Shown here piece after piece: positions 44,346 to 53,119 of a stretch of DNA of 64,000 nucleotides. The number at the start of each line of letters is the position of its first letter. The stretch's first letter is position 1. The notes under the pieces were generated by a model. That model ran no database searches. It was not told the origin of the DNA and saw only the letters and a list, made by a program, of their open reading frames with translations. Source of the stretch: Mycobacterium sp. 1100029.7 (GTDB lineage Bacteria > Actinomycetota > Actinomycetes > Mycobacteriales > Mycobacteriaceae); assembly GCF_001665235.1 (NCBI RefSeq), contig NZ_LZSC01000057.1, positions 62,001-126,000 of the forward strand. The letters are read 5' to 3'. The position numbers and the translations under genes are program-made.

Positions 44346-45196
44346 CGCGGGCCGCCGGCCAGCTCCGAAGCCGCCGAGACCGACCGCAGTCTTCGCAGAT
44401 ACCGGGTGTCGGCCTGGTCCTTGCCCAGCAGGACGCAGAAGTCGCCGACGCCGAAGTCCGGGTCCAGGGCGGGCTCGCCGCACACCTGAGCGCCCAGGCG
44501 CAGGTAGCCGCGCATCAGGGCGGGCACCGAAGGCCGCGTCGGCGGTGCGATCTCGTCGAGGGTCCTGCCGTCCACGATCACCGGCCGGTACGGGGTCACC
44601 TGGTGTTCGGTCGGAGCGGCGTGACGGTTCAGCACGAAGTCGCGCACTCCGCGAAGCTGACTGCCGGGCGCGTCCTGACTCGATTCGGATTCGCCGGCGA
44701 TCGGCACCGACACACACCCGATGACGTGGTCGTAGTTGTAGCGATCCAGGTAAGCCAGGATCCCGGCCCACATCAGCAACACCACGCCGCCGTTGCGGTG
44801 ACCGTCGCGAACCACCGCCCGTCCCATCTCCACCAGCGACGGCCGCAGCGGATCCAGGGCGCCGAGGTCGAATTCCGTTGCGGTGTAAAGACCTCCGGCG
44901 GCGATGGCGCCTGCCGGCGCCAGCATCCGGTAGCAACCCACCAATTCGCCGGTGTCGTCGTCGCGGACCAACAGGTGGTCGCAGAACTCGTCGAAGCGAT
45001 CGACGTCGCGATCTCCGGCACCGGCGGTCGGCAGGGCAAAGCCCGGGGTGCTGGTGAATACGTCGTAGCGCAGCCGCTGCGCCGCCTCGACCAGGCTGGG
45101 ATCGGTGGACAACAACAACGAGTAACGCGGCCCAGAAGAGCTGGTCGCCGCCCCGTCCGGTTTTTCGCTCGGTATCAGGACAGAAGCAATGCTCAT
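44342..45196 (-). CDS. GNAT-fold N-acyltransferase, OlsB-like (Rv3027c-like)
   Basis: This 284-residue protein shows the acyl-ACP N-acyltransferase pattern (LRYDVFTSTPGF, ELVGCYRMLAPAGA, FDLGALDPLRPSLVEMGRAVV, HRNGGVVLLMWAGI). It resembles OlsB, which acylates ornithine in ornithine lipid synthesis, and is coupled to an OlsA-like acyltransferase downstream. The upstream frame to 45619 is not supported. The 45197-45501 gap separates it from the photolyase. Confidence 0.82.
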   Translation of the reverse strand: MSIASVLIPSEKPDGAATSSSGPRYSLLLSTDPSLVEAAQRLRYDVFTSTPGFALPTAGAGDRDVDRFDEFCDHLLVRDDDTGELVGCYRMLAPAGAIAAGGLYTATEFDLGALDPLRPSLVEMGRAVVRDGHRNGGVVLLMWAGILAYLDRYNYDHVIGCVSVPIAGESESSQDAPGSQLRGVRDFVLNRHAAPTEHQVTPYRPVIVDGRTLDEIAPPTRPSVPALMRGYLRLGAQVCGEPALDPDFGVGDFCVLLGKDQADTRYLRRLRSVSAASELAGGPR

Positions 45197-45501
45197 GTCA
45201 ACAACGTGACGCAATCGAGGAGCTAATCGGCATCGGCACCGTGACGTGTTGGTGCACGCAAGATGACGAAATGTGTTGTGAAGGTGTGGCGAAGACATCT
45301 TCTCACGCCTCTTACAATCACGATGCCCACCAGGAGCCTGAATCTGCCTGCAGCGCAACTCAATTTGAGTGAAGCGCCGCTCGCCGGCACAGGTTGGCCT
45401 CCCTCGGCGCCGCTGGACAGCAATCTGGCACGGCGCGGCGTCGAAGTCGCCGCCGCGAACCGGGGAGGTTAGGCGGATCAACTGGCGGGTAGGCCGTTCC
45501 A
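45197..45501. other. Intergenic region, divergent promoters
   Basis: This 305-bp gap contains no convincing gene. A 69-codon plus-strand frame at 45263 lacks a ribosome-binding site and family features. Toward the photolyase, GGTT-N16-GGGTAG at 45467-45492 resembles a SigF promoter. Toward the GNAT gene, I see only weak promoter-like sequence. Confidence 0.6.
45467..45492 (+). promoter_or_regulatory. Weak SigF-like promoter of the photolyase
   Basis: GGTT (45467-45470), a 16-bp spacer and GGGTAG (45487-45492) match the SigF pattern except that the fourth -35 base run is GGTTA, not GTTT. The GTG of the photolyase is nine bases after the -10 element, giving a near-leaderless mRNA. Light or stress control of a photolyase would fit, but the site is imperfect. 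Confidence 0.35.
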
Positions 45502-46992
45502 GTGGACAATGTTGCGGCCGCCGCGCGCAGATGGTGCTTCGCCGATCAGCTTGGACCGCACTTCCTCGATGATCCAAATCAACCGGTACTGCTGATCGAG
45601 TCCCGAGCGGTGTTCGCACGCCGCCGATTCCACCGTCGCAAAGCCCACCTGGTGCTGTCGGCGCTGCGCCATCGCGCCGCCGAACTCGGCGATCAGGCCA
45701 TCTTCTTGCAAACCAACACCTACCGCGAGGCGCTGGATCAGGTCACCGATCCGATCAGCGTCTGCCAGCCGACGTCGCGGGCCGCCGACGAGTTCGTGCG
45801 CTCGATACCCGGGCTCCAGGTGTTGTCCGCACGCGGATTCTGCACGGACCGCGCGGAGTTCGATCAGTGGGCCCGCGGGCAGCGCACGCTGCTGCTGGAA
45901 AACTTCTACCGCGACGCCCGCCGCAGGTTCGAGCTGCTGATGGACGGGAACGAACCCGCGCAGGGACGGTGGAACTTCGACGCGGACAATCGCGAACCGG
46001 CACCGAAAAATACTGATGCCCTGGCCGTGGCGGCGCCGTGGCACGCCGAAGAGGACGAGATCGACGAGCAGGTGCGCGCCGACCTCGACCGGTGGGAACG
46101 CGAGGGCGCCGCAGCCTTCGTCGGACGGGACGGGCCACGCGAATTTCCTGTCACCGCAACCGAAGCGCAGGCCGCCCTGCAGGTCTTTCTTCGAGATCGG
46201 TTGCCGCACTTCGGCCCTCACGAAGACGCCATGCTCAGCGGGGACCGCGTCATGGCCCACAGCCTGCTGTCTGCCCCGATGAACCTCGGCCTGCTCGACC
46301 CGTTGGACTGTGCCTACGCGGCCGAGGACGCCTACCGCGCCGGAACCGCCCCGCTGGCCAGCGTCGAAGGCTATATCCGTCAACTGATCGGCTGGCGCGA
46401 CTACATCTGGCACGTCTACTGGCATTTCGGTTCCGACTACCGCCGCCGTAACGCGCTCGAGGCGACTGCCGCACTCCCGGACTGGTTCGCCGACCTCGAC
46501 GCCGACGCGGTCGGGGCACACTGCCTCAAAGATGTTTTGGCGCAGGTCCGCGATCACGGTTGGGTGCACCACATTCCGCGGCTGATGGTGTTGTCCAACT
46601 ACGCCTTGCAGCGGGGGTGGAATCCGGCCGCGGTCACGGACTGGTTTCACCGCTGCTTCGTCGACGGCTACGACTGGGTGATGGTGGCCAACGTGGTTGG
46701 TATGTCCCAGCATGCCGACGGCGGACTGATGGCGACCAAACCGTACGCGGCGGGCGGCGCCTACATCAATCGGATGAGTAACTATTGCGGGCCGTGCCAG
46801 TATCGCCCCACCGAGCGGGTCGGCGAGCACGCGTGCCCCTATACGGCCGGATATTGGTGGTTTCTGCACCGCAATCAGCAACGCCTCGAGGGCAACCGGC
46901 GGATGAATCAACCGCTGGCCGGCCTGCGGCGACTCCAGGATCTCGACGAGGTCGTGACGCAGCAGCGCCGGCTCGGGCAGTCGGCGCCCTGA
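45502..46992 (+). CDS. phrB: Iron-sulfur bacterial cryptochrome/photolyase (FeS-BCP)
   Basis: This 496-residue protein is a (6-4) photolyase-related enzyme of the FeS-BCP class: FAD, a lumazine antenna and a [4Fe-4S] cluster. The evidence is four cysteines at 341, 429, 432 and 445 (AHCLKDV, YCGPCQY, HACPYT), with spacing 88-3-13 identical to that of Agrobacterium PhrB (350, 438, 441, 454). The helical C-terminal FAD domain motif (VSVEGYIRQLIGWRDYIW-like SVEGYIRQLIGWRDYIW) is also visible. Start GTG 45502. The substrate, UV (6-4) lesions, is inferred. The next gene starts inside its stop. Confidence 0.93.
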   Translation: MDNVAAAARRWCFADQLGPHFLDDPNQPVLLIESRAVFARRRFHRRKAHLVLSALRHRAAELGDQAIFLQTNTYREALDQVTDPISVCQPTSRAADEFVRSIPGLQVLSARGFCTDRAEFDQWARGQRTLLLENFYRDARRRFELLMDGNEPAQGRWNFDADNREPAPKNTDALAVAAPWHAEEDEIDEQVRADLDRWEREGAAAFVGRDGPREFPVTATEAQAALQVFLRDRLPHFGPHEDAMLSGDRVMAHSLLSAPMNLGLLDPLDCAYAAEDAYRAGTAPLASVEGYIRQLIGWRDYIWHVYWHFGSDYRRRNALEATAALPDWFADLDADAVGAHCLKDVLAQVRDHGWVHHIPRLMVLSNYALQRGWNPAAVTDWFHRCFVDGYDWVMVANVVGMSQHADGGLMATKPYAAGGAYINRMSNYCGPCQYRPTERVGEHACPYTAGYWWFLHRNQQRLEGNRRMNQPLAGLRRLQDLDEVVTQQRRLGQSAP

Positions 46993-47405
46993 TGCGCGTC
47001 GGAGTGATGCGCGCCGGACTGATGCTCACCGTGAACCGGTGGATCGCGGCACCACCGGCCGCGGTCTGGGACCTGCTTATCGACCTCGACGCGTGGCCGC
47101 AATGGGGGCCGTCGATCCGGCACGCCAGCCTCGACGAACCCCACCGCGAACTGGCGCTGGGCGTGACCGGCACGGTGCAGACCCCCCTTTTCGTCACTGT
47201 GCCGTTTACCGTCACCGAATTCGACCCGGGCCGACAATGGGCTTGGAAGGTGGCCGGCGTCCCGGCGACCCGGCATCGGGTGGAACCACAGGGCGCCGGC
47301 AGCCGGGCAACCATGGCCGTTCCCTGGTGGGCCACGGCGTATCTGGCGGTGTGCGCACTCGCGTTGCGCCGCATCGACGATCTGGCCACCAAAGCAGACC
47401 AATAG
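46992..47405 (+). CDS. SRPBCC-family protein coupled to the photolyase
   Basis: The 137-residue protein is a START-like SRPBCC (polyketide cyclase/dehydrase) fold: NRWIAAPPAAVWDLLIDLDAWPQWGPSIRHA, TGTVQTPLFVTVPFTVTEFD, and an amphipathic C-terminal helix. Such proteins bind hydrophobic ligands. ATG 46992 shares its first base with the photolyase stop (TGATG), so translation is coupled. ATG 47007 and 47022 are alternatives. What it binds, and why it is linked to a photolyase, are unknown. Confidence 0.78.
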   Translation: MRVGVMRAGLMLTVNRWIAAPPAAVWDLLIDLDAWPQWGPSIRHASLDEPHRELALGVTGTVQTPLFVTVPFTVTEFDPGRQWAWKVAGVPATRHRVEPQGAGSRATMAVPWWATAYLAVCALALRRIDDLATKADQ

Positions 47406-47408
47406 CAA

Positions 47409-47440
47409 AAGCCCCCGGCGCAGCGTGCGCACGGGGGCTT
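47409..47440. terminator. Hairpin terminator, SRPBCC gene / etfA
   Basis: AAGCCCCCG (47409-47417) and CGGGGGCTT (47432-47440) are a 9-bp perfect stem with a 14-nt loop between two convergent stops (47405 and 47456). Read from the minus strand it is followed by TTTT, so it best suits termination of etfA. Confidence 0.85.
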
Positions 47441-47455
47441 CTGCGTGAAGCGGGA

Positions 47456-48412
47456 TCAGCCCTTGCGGGCCTTGACCGCGTCGGTCAGCTGGGGCGCGAC
47501 CTTGAACAGGTCGCCGACCACGCCGTAGTCGGCGATCTCGAAGATGGGTGCCTCTTCGTCCTTGTTGACCGCGACGATCGTCTTGGACGTCTGCATGCCC
47601 GCGCGGTGCTGGATCGCGCCGGAGATGCCCAGCGCGATGTACAGCTGCGGCGACACCGTCTTTCCGGTCTGGCCCACCTGGAACTGGCCCGGGTAGTAGC
47701 CGGAGTCGACGGCGGCGCGCGACGCACCGACGGCCGCACCCAGCGAGTCCGCCAGCGCCTCAACCACATTGAAGTTCTCCGCGCTGCCGACGCCACGGCC
47801 GCCGGAGACCACGATGGTGGCCTCGGTCAGCTCCGGGCGGTCACCGGCGACGGCGGGCTCGCGAGAGGTGACTTTGGTGGCGTTCTCGGCGGGAGCGGGC
47901 ACCTCGACGGTGACCTCTTCACCGGCGCCGGCCTGAGGCTCGGCGTCGACCGCACCGGCGCGGACCGTGATGATCGGGGTGTCGCCGTTGGCCTGTGCCT
48001 CGACGGTGAACGCGCCACCGAAGATGGAGTAGATGGCCTTGTTGCCTTCCTTGACCTCGACCACGTCGACCAGCAGGCCGGATCCCAGCCGGGCCGCGAG
48101 CCGGCCGGCGATTTCCTTGCCGTCGGCGTTGGCGGAGAGCAAAACCGCTGCCGGAGATGCTGATTCGACCAACGACGCCAGCACGTCGACGACCGGGGTA
48201 AGCAGGTACTTGTCAACGTCGTCGGACTCGGCGACGTAGATCTTGGCGGCACCGGCTTCCTTGAGCGCATCGGCCAGCGGGGCGGCCGTGCCCGGGGCAC
48301 CGACCACGACGGCGGACGGCTCACCCAAAGCGCGGGCGGCAGTGATCAATTCGGCGGTGACTTTCTTTACCGCGCCTTCGGCGTGCTCGACGAGCACCAG
48401 AACTTCAGCCAT
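47456..48412 (-). CDS. etfA: Electron transfer flavoprotein alpha subunit
   Basis: EtfA holds the FAD of the electron transfer flavoprotein, which shuttles electrons from acyl-CoA dehydrogenases. The 318-residue protein has an N-terminal alpha/beta domain (VLVLVEHAEGAVKKVTAEL) and the C-terminal FAD domain signature (SGGRGVGSAENFNVVEALAD, then LYIALGISGAIQHRAGMQ). It is downstream of etfB by 36 bp. Confidence 0.96.
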   Translation of the reverse strand: MAEVLVLVEHAEGAVKKVTAELITAARALGEPSAVVVGAPGTAAPLADALKEAGAAKIYVAESDDVDKYLLTPVVDVLASLVESASPAAVLLSANADGKEIAGRLAARLGSGLLVDVVEVKEGNKAIYSIFGGAFTVEAQANGDTPIITVRAGAVDAEPQAGAGEEVTVEVPAPAENATKVTSREPAVAGDRPELTEATIVVSGGRGVGSAENFNVVEALADSLGAAVGASRAAVDSGYYPGQFQVGQTGKTVSPQLYIALGISGAIQHRAGMQTSKTIVAVNKDEEAPIFEIADYGVVGDLFKVAPQLTDAVKARKG

Positions 48413-48448
48413 GAGTTATCTCGCTCTTCTCGTCTTCAGGGTCTCGGG

Positions 48449-49240
48449 TCAGATGATCTTCTGGGCAACCAGGTACTTGGCGACGTCGTTACCGCCCTCG
48501 CCCTCGTCGGTGACCTTCTCACCCGCGGTCTTCGGCGGCTTCGGTGTCGAGGACAGCACGGTCGAACCCGCGTTGGCCAAACCGACCTCGTCGCTCTCGA
48601 CGCCGATCTCGGCCAGGGTCAGCACCGTGACCTCTTTCTTCTTGGCGGCCATGATGCCCTTGAAGGACGGGAAGCGCGGCTCGTTGATCTTCTCGGTGAC
48701 ACTGACGACCGCGGGCAGGGTCGCTTCCAGGGTGAACACACCGTCGTCGGTCTCACGCTCGCCGGTGACCTTGTCGCCGTCGATGGACAGCTTGCGCAGG
48801 TGCGTCAACTGCGGCAGACCCAGGTACTCGGCGATGACGGCCGGCACCGCGCCGCCCGTGCCGTCAGTGGCCTCGTTGCCGGCGATGACCAGCTCGGTGC
48901 CCTCGATGGTGCCGAGTGCACGCGCCAGCGCCCACCCGGTCTGGATCACGTCCGAGCCGTGCAGGCCGTCGTCCTTGAGGTGGACGGCCTTGTCGGCGCC
49001 CATCGACAATGCCTTGCGGATGGCCTCGGTGGCACGCTCGGGGCCGGCGGTCAGCACGGTCACCGACCCTTCGCCACCCTCGCGCTCGCGGATCTGCAGT
49101 GCCTCTTCGACGGCGCGCTCGTTGATCTCGTCCAGCACCGCGTCGGCGGCTTCGCGATCCAGCGTGTAATCGCCGTCAGTCAGCTTGCGCTCCGACCAGG
49201 TGTCTGGGACCTGCTTGATCAGGACCACGATGTTCGTCAT
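48449..49240 (-). CDS. etfB: Electron transfer flavoprotein beta subunit
   Basis: EtfB is the AMP-binding partner of EtfA. The 263-residue protein has the family start TNIVVLIKQVPDTWSERKL, the LAGNE-type ELVIAGNEATDGTGGAVPA and the signature LPAVVSVTEKINEPRFPSF. The upstream leader contains AGGAGG 13 bases from the ATG (somewhat distant) and a hairpin at 49266-49292. It is divergent from the methyltransferase gene. Confidence 0.96.
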   Translation of the reverse strand: MTNIVVLIKQVPDTWSERKLTDGDYTLDREAADAVLDEINERAVEEALQIREREGGEGSVTVLTAGPERATEAIRKALSMGADKAVHLKDDGLHGSDVIQTGWALARALGTIEGTELVIAGNEATDGTGGAVPAVIAEYLGLPQLTHLRKLSIDGDKVTGERETDDGVFTLEATLPAVVSVTEKINEPRFPSFKGIMAAKKKEVTVLTLAEIGVESDEVGLANAGSTVLSSTPKPPKTAGEKVTDEGEGGNDVAKYLVAQKII

Positions 49241-49265
49241 GAGTGTGGTTCGTCCTCCTCGACGG

Positions 49266-49292
49266 AGTCTCGCAGCAGTCAGCTACGAGACT
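49266..49292 (-). promoter_or_regulatory. 5'-leader hairpin of etfB
   Basis: AGTCTCG (49266-49272) and CGAGACT (49286-49292) pair perfectly, with an inner AGC/GCT extension, about 30 bases before the etfB start and just upstream of its AGGAGG. It may stabilise the mRNA or regulate translation. No sensor is known for it; this is a structural observation. Confidence 0.45.
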
Positions 49293-49467
49293 TTCAATAC
49301 GCGTTTTGCAGCGCACGGTCGTGTTACTACTCGGTAACTTTGTGCGGCCTGCCTTCACACCATAGCGGGTCGTACTGCAGGTTCTTGCGGCCTGCCTCCC
49401 CTGCGAGCGGGGGGCTACCCATTGAACGGTTCGCGAATCCAGCACTTCGCGTTAGCCTCCCTATGCA

Positions 49468-50298
49468 ATGAGCGCATTCGTCCCCGACGTACCCCCCGCC
49501 ATCCCCGACGGCACCGCACCGCCGGTCTCCCCGGCGGGCCCAGCGGTGTTGACGCTCACGGGCGAGCGCACCATCCCTGACCTGGACATTGAGAACTACT
49601 GGTTCCGTCGCCACCAGGTGGTGTATCAGCGACTGGCAACCCATTGTGTGGGTCGCGACGTGCTCGAGGCCGGATGTGGCGAAGGTTACGGCGCCGATTT
49701 GATCGCCGACACCGCCCGGCGGGTCGTCGCGGTGGACTATGACGAGACCGCGGTGGCGCACGTCCGCGCGCGCTATCCGCGGGTCGAAGTCATGCAGGCC
49801 AACCTGGCCGAGCTGCCGCTGCCCGACGCTTCGATGGACGTCGTGGTCAACTTCCAGGTCATCGAACACCTGTGGGACCAGGGCCAGTTTGTCGAAGAAT
49901 GCGCGCGGGTGCTGCGACCTTCGGGGCTGCTGATGATGTCGACGCCCAACCGCATCACCTTCTCCCCCGGCCGTGACACCCCGATCAACCCTTTCCACAC
50001 CCGGGAACTCAACGCCGCGGAACTGACCGAACTGCTCGTCGACGCCGGCTTCACCGACGTGTCGGTGAGCGGTCTGTTCCACGGTGGGCGGCTGTTGGAA
50101 ATGGATGCCCGCCACGGTGGTTCGATCATCGGGGCGCAGATCGCACGGGCCGTGGCGGACGCCCCGTGGCCGCCACAACTGGCCGCCGACGTCGCCGCCG
50201 TCACCACCGACGACTTCGACCTGGTGGCCGCCGCCGACCGGGACACGCGCCATATCGATGACAGCCTGGATCTGGTCGCGATCGCGGTGCGTCCGTGA
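49468..50298 (+). CDS. SAM-dependent methyltransferase (Rv3030-like)
   Basis: The 276-residue protein is a class I methyltransferase with motif I DVLEAGCGEGYGADLIA, VVAVDYDETAV and the post-I acidic residue, FQVIEHLWDQGQF, and LRPSGLLMMSTPNR. Its M. tuberculosis orthologue Rv3030 begins a cluster linked to methylglucose lipopolysaccharide synthesis. It is followed directly by a GH57 enzyme (GTG overlapping its stop), which supports sugar O-methylation. The exact position methylated is unknown from sequence. Confidence 0.9.
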   Translation: MSAFVPDVPPAIPDGTAPPVSPAGPAVLTLTGERTIPDLDIENYWFRRHQVVYQRLATHCVGRDVLEAGCGEGYGADLIADTARRVVAVDYDETAVAHVRARYPRVEVMQANLAELPLPDASMDVVVNFQVIEHLWDQGQFVEECARVLRPSGLLMMSTPNRITFSPGRDTPINPFHTRELNAAELTELLVDAGFTDVSVSGLFHGGRLLEMDARHGGSIIGAQIARAVADAPWPPQLAADVAAVTTDDFDLVAAADRDTRHIDDSLDLVAIAVRP

Positions 50299-51875
50299 GC
50301 AACCCGACGCCGGTACCCGGCATGTTCACGCTGGTGCTGCACACGCACCTGCCGTGGCTGGCCCATCACGGGCGCTGGCCCGTCGGCGAGGAATGGCTTT
50401 ATCAATCCTGGGCAGCGGCCTATCTGCCGCTGTTGCGGGTGCTACGCACCCTGGCCGACGAGGATCGCCACCGGCTGCTCACCCTCGGCATCACCCCGGT
50501 GGTCAACGCCCAGCTCGACGACCCCTACTGCCTCGACGGCATGCACCACTGGCTGGCCAACTGGCGACTGCGAGCGGCCGAAGCCGCCAGCGTGCGCTCG
50601 ATCCCCAAGTCGAAATCGGCCGGCTACCTGTCGTGCACCGCGGAAGCGTTGCGCGAGTTCGGCATTCGCGAATGCAACGAAGCCGATCAGGCGCTTGACG
50701 ACTTCGCCATCCGGTGGCGTCACGGCGGCAGCCCGCTGCTGCGCAGCCTGGTCGACGCCGGAACGGTGGAACTGCTCGGTGGCCCGCTGGCCCACCCGTT
50801 CCAGCCGCTGCTGGCACCGCGACTGCGCGAGTTCGCGTTGCGTGAAGGCCTGGCCGACGCGCAGGCTCGGCTGTCGCAGCGCCCCGGCGGTATCTGGGCG
50901 CCGGAATGCGCCTACGCCCCCGGCCTGGAACACGATTACGCCGCCGCGGGAATCAGCCACTTCATGGTCGACGGCCCGTCGCTGCACGGCGACACCGCGC
51001 TGGGCCGGCCCGTCGGCGACACCGACGTGGTGGCCTTCGGACGCGACCTGCAGGTCAGCTACCGGGTGTGGTCGCCGAAATCGGGCTACCCGGGACACGC
51101 GGCCTACCGCGATTTCCACACCTACGACCACCTGACCGGCCTGAAGCCGGCGCGGGTCACCGGGCGCAATGTGTCCTCGGACGCCAAGGCGCCCTATGAC
51201 CCCGAGCGTGCCGACCGCGCCGTCGACGTGCATGTCGACGATTTCGTCGAGGTGGTTCGCAACCGGCTGCGCAGCGAGTCCGAGCGCATCGGCCGCCCGG
51301 CCCACGTGGTCGCGGCATTCGACACCGAGTTGTTCGGCCACTGGTGGTACGAGGGCCCGACGTGGCTGGCGCGGGTGCTGCGGGCGCTGCCCGCCGCCGG
51401 GGTGCGGGTGGGCACGCTGTCCGACGCACTCGAGGGCGGATTCGTCGGCGACTCGGTGGCGCTGCCGGCGAGTTCGTGGGGCTCGGGCAAGGACTGGCAG
51501 GTGTGGGCCGGCGACCAGGTCGCCGACCTGGTGCAGCTCAACACCGAAGTCGTCGACATGGCGCTGAGCACCGTCGACAAGGCGCTGGCCCAGACCGCAC
51601 CCTCGCCGGCCGGCCCCGTCACCCGGGACCGCGTCGCCGACCAGATCCTGCGCGAGACGCTGCTCACCGTGTCCAGCGATTGGCCCTTCATGGTCAGCAA
51701 GGACTCCGCCGCCGACTACGCCCGCTACCGAGCCCACCTGCACGCCCACGCCACTCGCGAGATCGCCGGGGCGCTGGCTTCCGGCCGGCGCGACACCGCA
51801 CAGCGCCTCGCCGATGGATGGAACCGCGCCGACGGTCTCTTCGGCGCCCTGGATGCCCGAAGGCTGCCCCGATGA
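50295..51875 (+). CDS. GH57-family alpha-1,4-glucan branching enzyme (Rv3031-like)
   Basis: The 526-residue protein has the GH57 fold: HTHLPWLAHHG with a metal/substrate His near the N-terminus, the nucleophile Glu204 in GIWAPECAYAP, and the acid/base Asp343 in AAFDTELFGHWWYEG. It is thought to introduce branches in the polymethylated glucose polysaccharide or glycogen precursor. The GTG overlaps the methyltransferase stop and its own stop overlaps the next ATG, so the three genes are one coupled operon. Confidence 0.92.
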   Translation: MSNPTPVPGMFTLVLHTHLPWLAHHGRWPVGEEWLYQSWAAAYLPLLRVLRTLADEDRHRLLTLGITPVVNAQLDDPYCLDGMHHWLANWRLRAAEAASVRSIPKSKSAGYLSCTAEALREFGIRECNEADQALDDFAIRWRHGGSPLLRSLVDAGTVELLGGPLAHPFQPLLAPRLREFALREGLADAQARLSQRPGGIWAPECAYAPGLEHDYAAAGISHFMVDGPSLHGDTALGRPVGDTDVVAFGRDLQVSYRVWSPKSGYPGHAAYRDFHTYDHLTGLKPARVTGRNVSSDAKAPYDPERADRAVDVHVDDFVEVVRNRLRSESERIGRPAHVVAAFDTELFGHWWYEGPTWLARVLRALPAAGVRVGTLSDALEGGFVGDSVALPASSWGSGKDWQVWAGDQVADLVQLNTEVVDMALSTVDKALAQTAPSPAGPVTRDRVADQILRETLLTVSSDWPFMVSKDSAADYARYRAHLHAHATREIAGALASGRRDTAQRLADGWNRADGLFGALDARRLPR

Positions 51876-53116
51876 AAATCCTGATGGTGTCGTGGGAGTA
51901 CCCACCTGTCGTGATCGGGGGCCTGGGCCGCCACGTGCACCACCTGTCGACCGCGCTGGCCGACGCCGGGCACGACGTCGTCGTGTTGTCGCGGCGCCCG
52001 ACGGGCACCGACCCCAGCACGCACCCGTCGTCCGACGACATCAGCGAGGGCGTGCGGGTGATCGCCGCCGCGCATGACCCACACGAGTTCAGCTTCGGCA
52101 CCGACATGATGGCCTGGACCCTGGCGATGGGTCACGCGATGATCCGCGCCGGGCTGAACCTGAAGAAACCGGGCACCGGACGGCCCTGGCGGCCCGATGT
52201 GGTGCACGCACACGATTGGCTGGTCGCCCATCCCGCTATCGCGTTGGCCCAATTCTACGATGTGCCAATGGTTTCCACGATCCACGCGACCGAGGCGGGC
52301 CGGCATTCCGGGTGGGTCTCCGGGGCGATCAGCCGCCAGGTGCATGCGGTCGAATCGTGGCTGGTGCGCGAATCTGATTCGCTGATCACGTGTTCGGCGT
52401 CGATGACCGACGAGATCACCGAACTGTTCGGTCCCGGCCTGGCCGGGACCACCGTGATCCGCAACGGTATCGACGCGGCGCGTTGGCCGTTCGCGCCGCG
52501 GCGGCCACACCCGGGGCCGGCCGAACTGCTCTATGTCGGGCGCCTGGAATACGAAAAGGGTGTCCACGATCTGATCGCCGCGTTGCCGCGCATCCGCCGC
52601 ACCAACCCGGGGACCACGCTGACCATCGCCGGCGACGGAACCCAGCAGGACTGGCTCGTCGAGCAGGCCCGTAAACACCGGGTGCTCAAGGCAACTCGCT
52701 TCGTCGGGCACCTGCACCACGACGAGCTGCTGGCCGCGCTGCATCGCGCCGACGCCGCGGTGTTCCCCAGCCACTACGAGCCGTTCGGCCTGGTCGCACT
52801 CGAGGCCGCGGCGGCCGGCACGCCGCTGGTCACCTCCAACATCGGCGGCTTGGGCGAAGCCGTGATCAACGGGCAGACCGGCGTGTCGTGTCCGCCGCGG
52901 GATGTGGCGGGCCTGGCCGCCGCGGTGCGCACCGTACTCGACGATCCCGCCGCCGCGCAGCAACGCGCTCGCGCCGCGCGCGAGCGGCTCACCTCGGATT
53001 TCGACTGGGACACCGTCGCCGGCCAGACCGCGCAGGTATACGTCGCAGCTAAACGCGGTGAGCGCCAACAACTTCCTCGGCTGCCCATCGTCGAGCACGC
53101 GCTGCCCGACCGCTGA
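51872..53116 (+). CDS. GT4-family alpha-1,4-glucosyltransferase (Rv3032-like)
   Basis: This 414-residue protein has the GT-B glycogen synthase-like pattern: KILMVSWEYPPVVIGGLGRHVHHL, DVVHAHDWLVAHPAIAL, and the donor-binding FPSHYEPFGLVALEAAAAGTPL with the E-x7-E motif. The M. tuberculosis orthologue elongates the alpha-1,4-glucan of methylglucose lipopolysaccharide and contributes to capsular glucan. The ATG overlaps the GH57 stop. Its length equals that of the orthologue. Confidence 0.94.
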   Translation: MKILMVSWEYPPVVIGGLGRHVHHLSTALADAGHDVVVLSRRPTGTDPSTHPSSDDISEGVRVIAAAHDPHEFSFGTDMMAWTLAMGHAMIRAGLNLKKPGTGRPWRPDVVHAHDWLVAHPAIALAQFYDVPMVSTIHATEAGRHSGWVSGAISRQVHAVESWLVRESDSLITCSASMTDEITELFGPGLAGTTVIRNGIDAARWPFAPRRPHPGPAELLYVGRLEYEKGVHDLIAALPRIRRTNPGTTLTIAGDGTQQDWLVEQARKHRVLKATRFVGHLHHDELLAALHRADAAVFPSHYEPFGLVALEAAAAGTPLVTSNIGGLGEAVINGQTGVSCPPRDVAGLAAAVRTVLDDPAAAQQRARAARERLTSDFDWDTVAGQTAQVYVAAKRGERQQLPRLPIVEHALPDR

Positions 53117-53119
53117 GTC

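Noticed and set aside
45263..45472. 69-codon plus-strand frame in the 305-bp gap before the photolyase
   Set aside because: It has no ribosome-binding site or recognisable features, and it overlaps likely promoter DNA.
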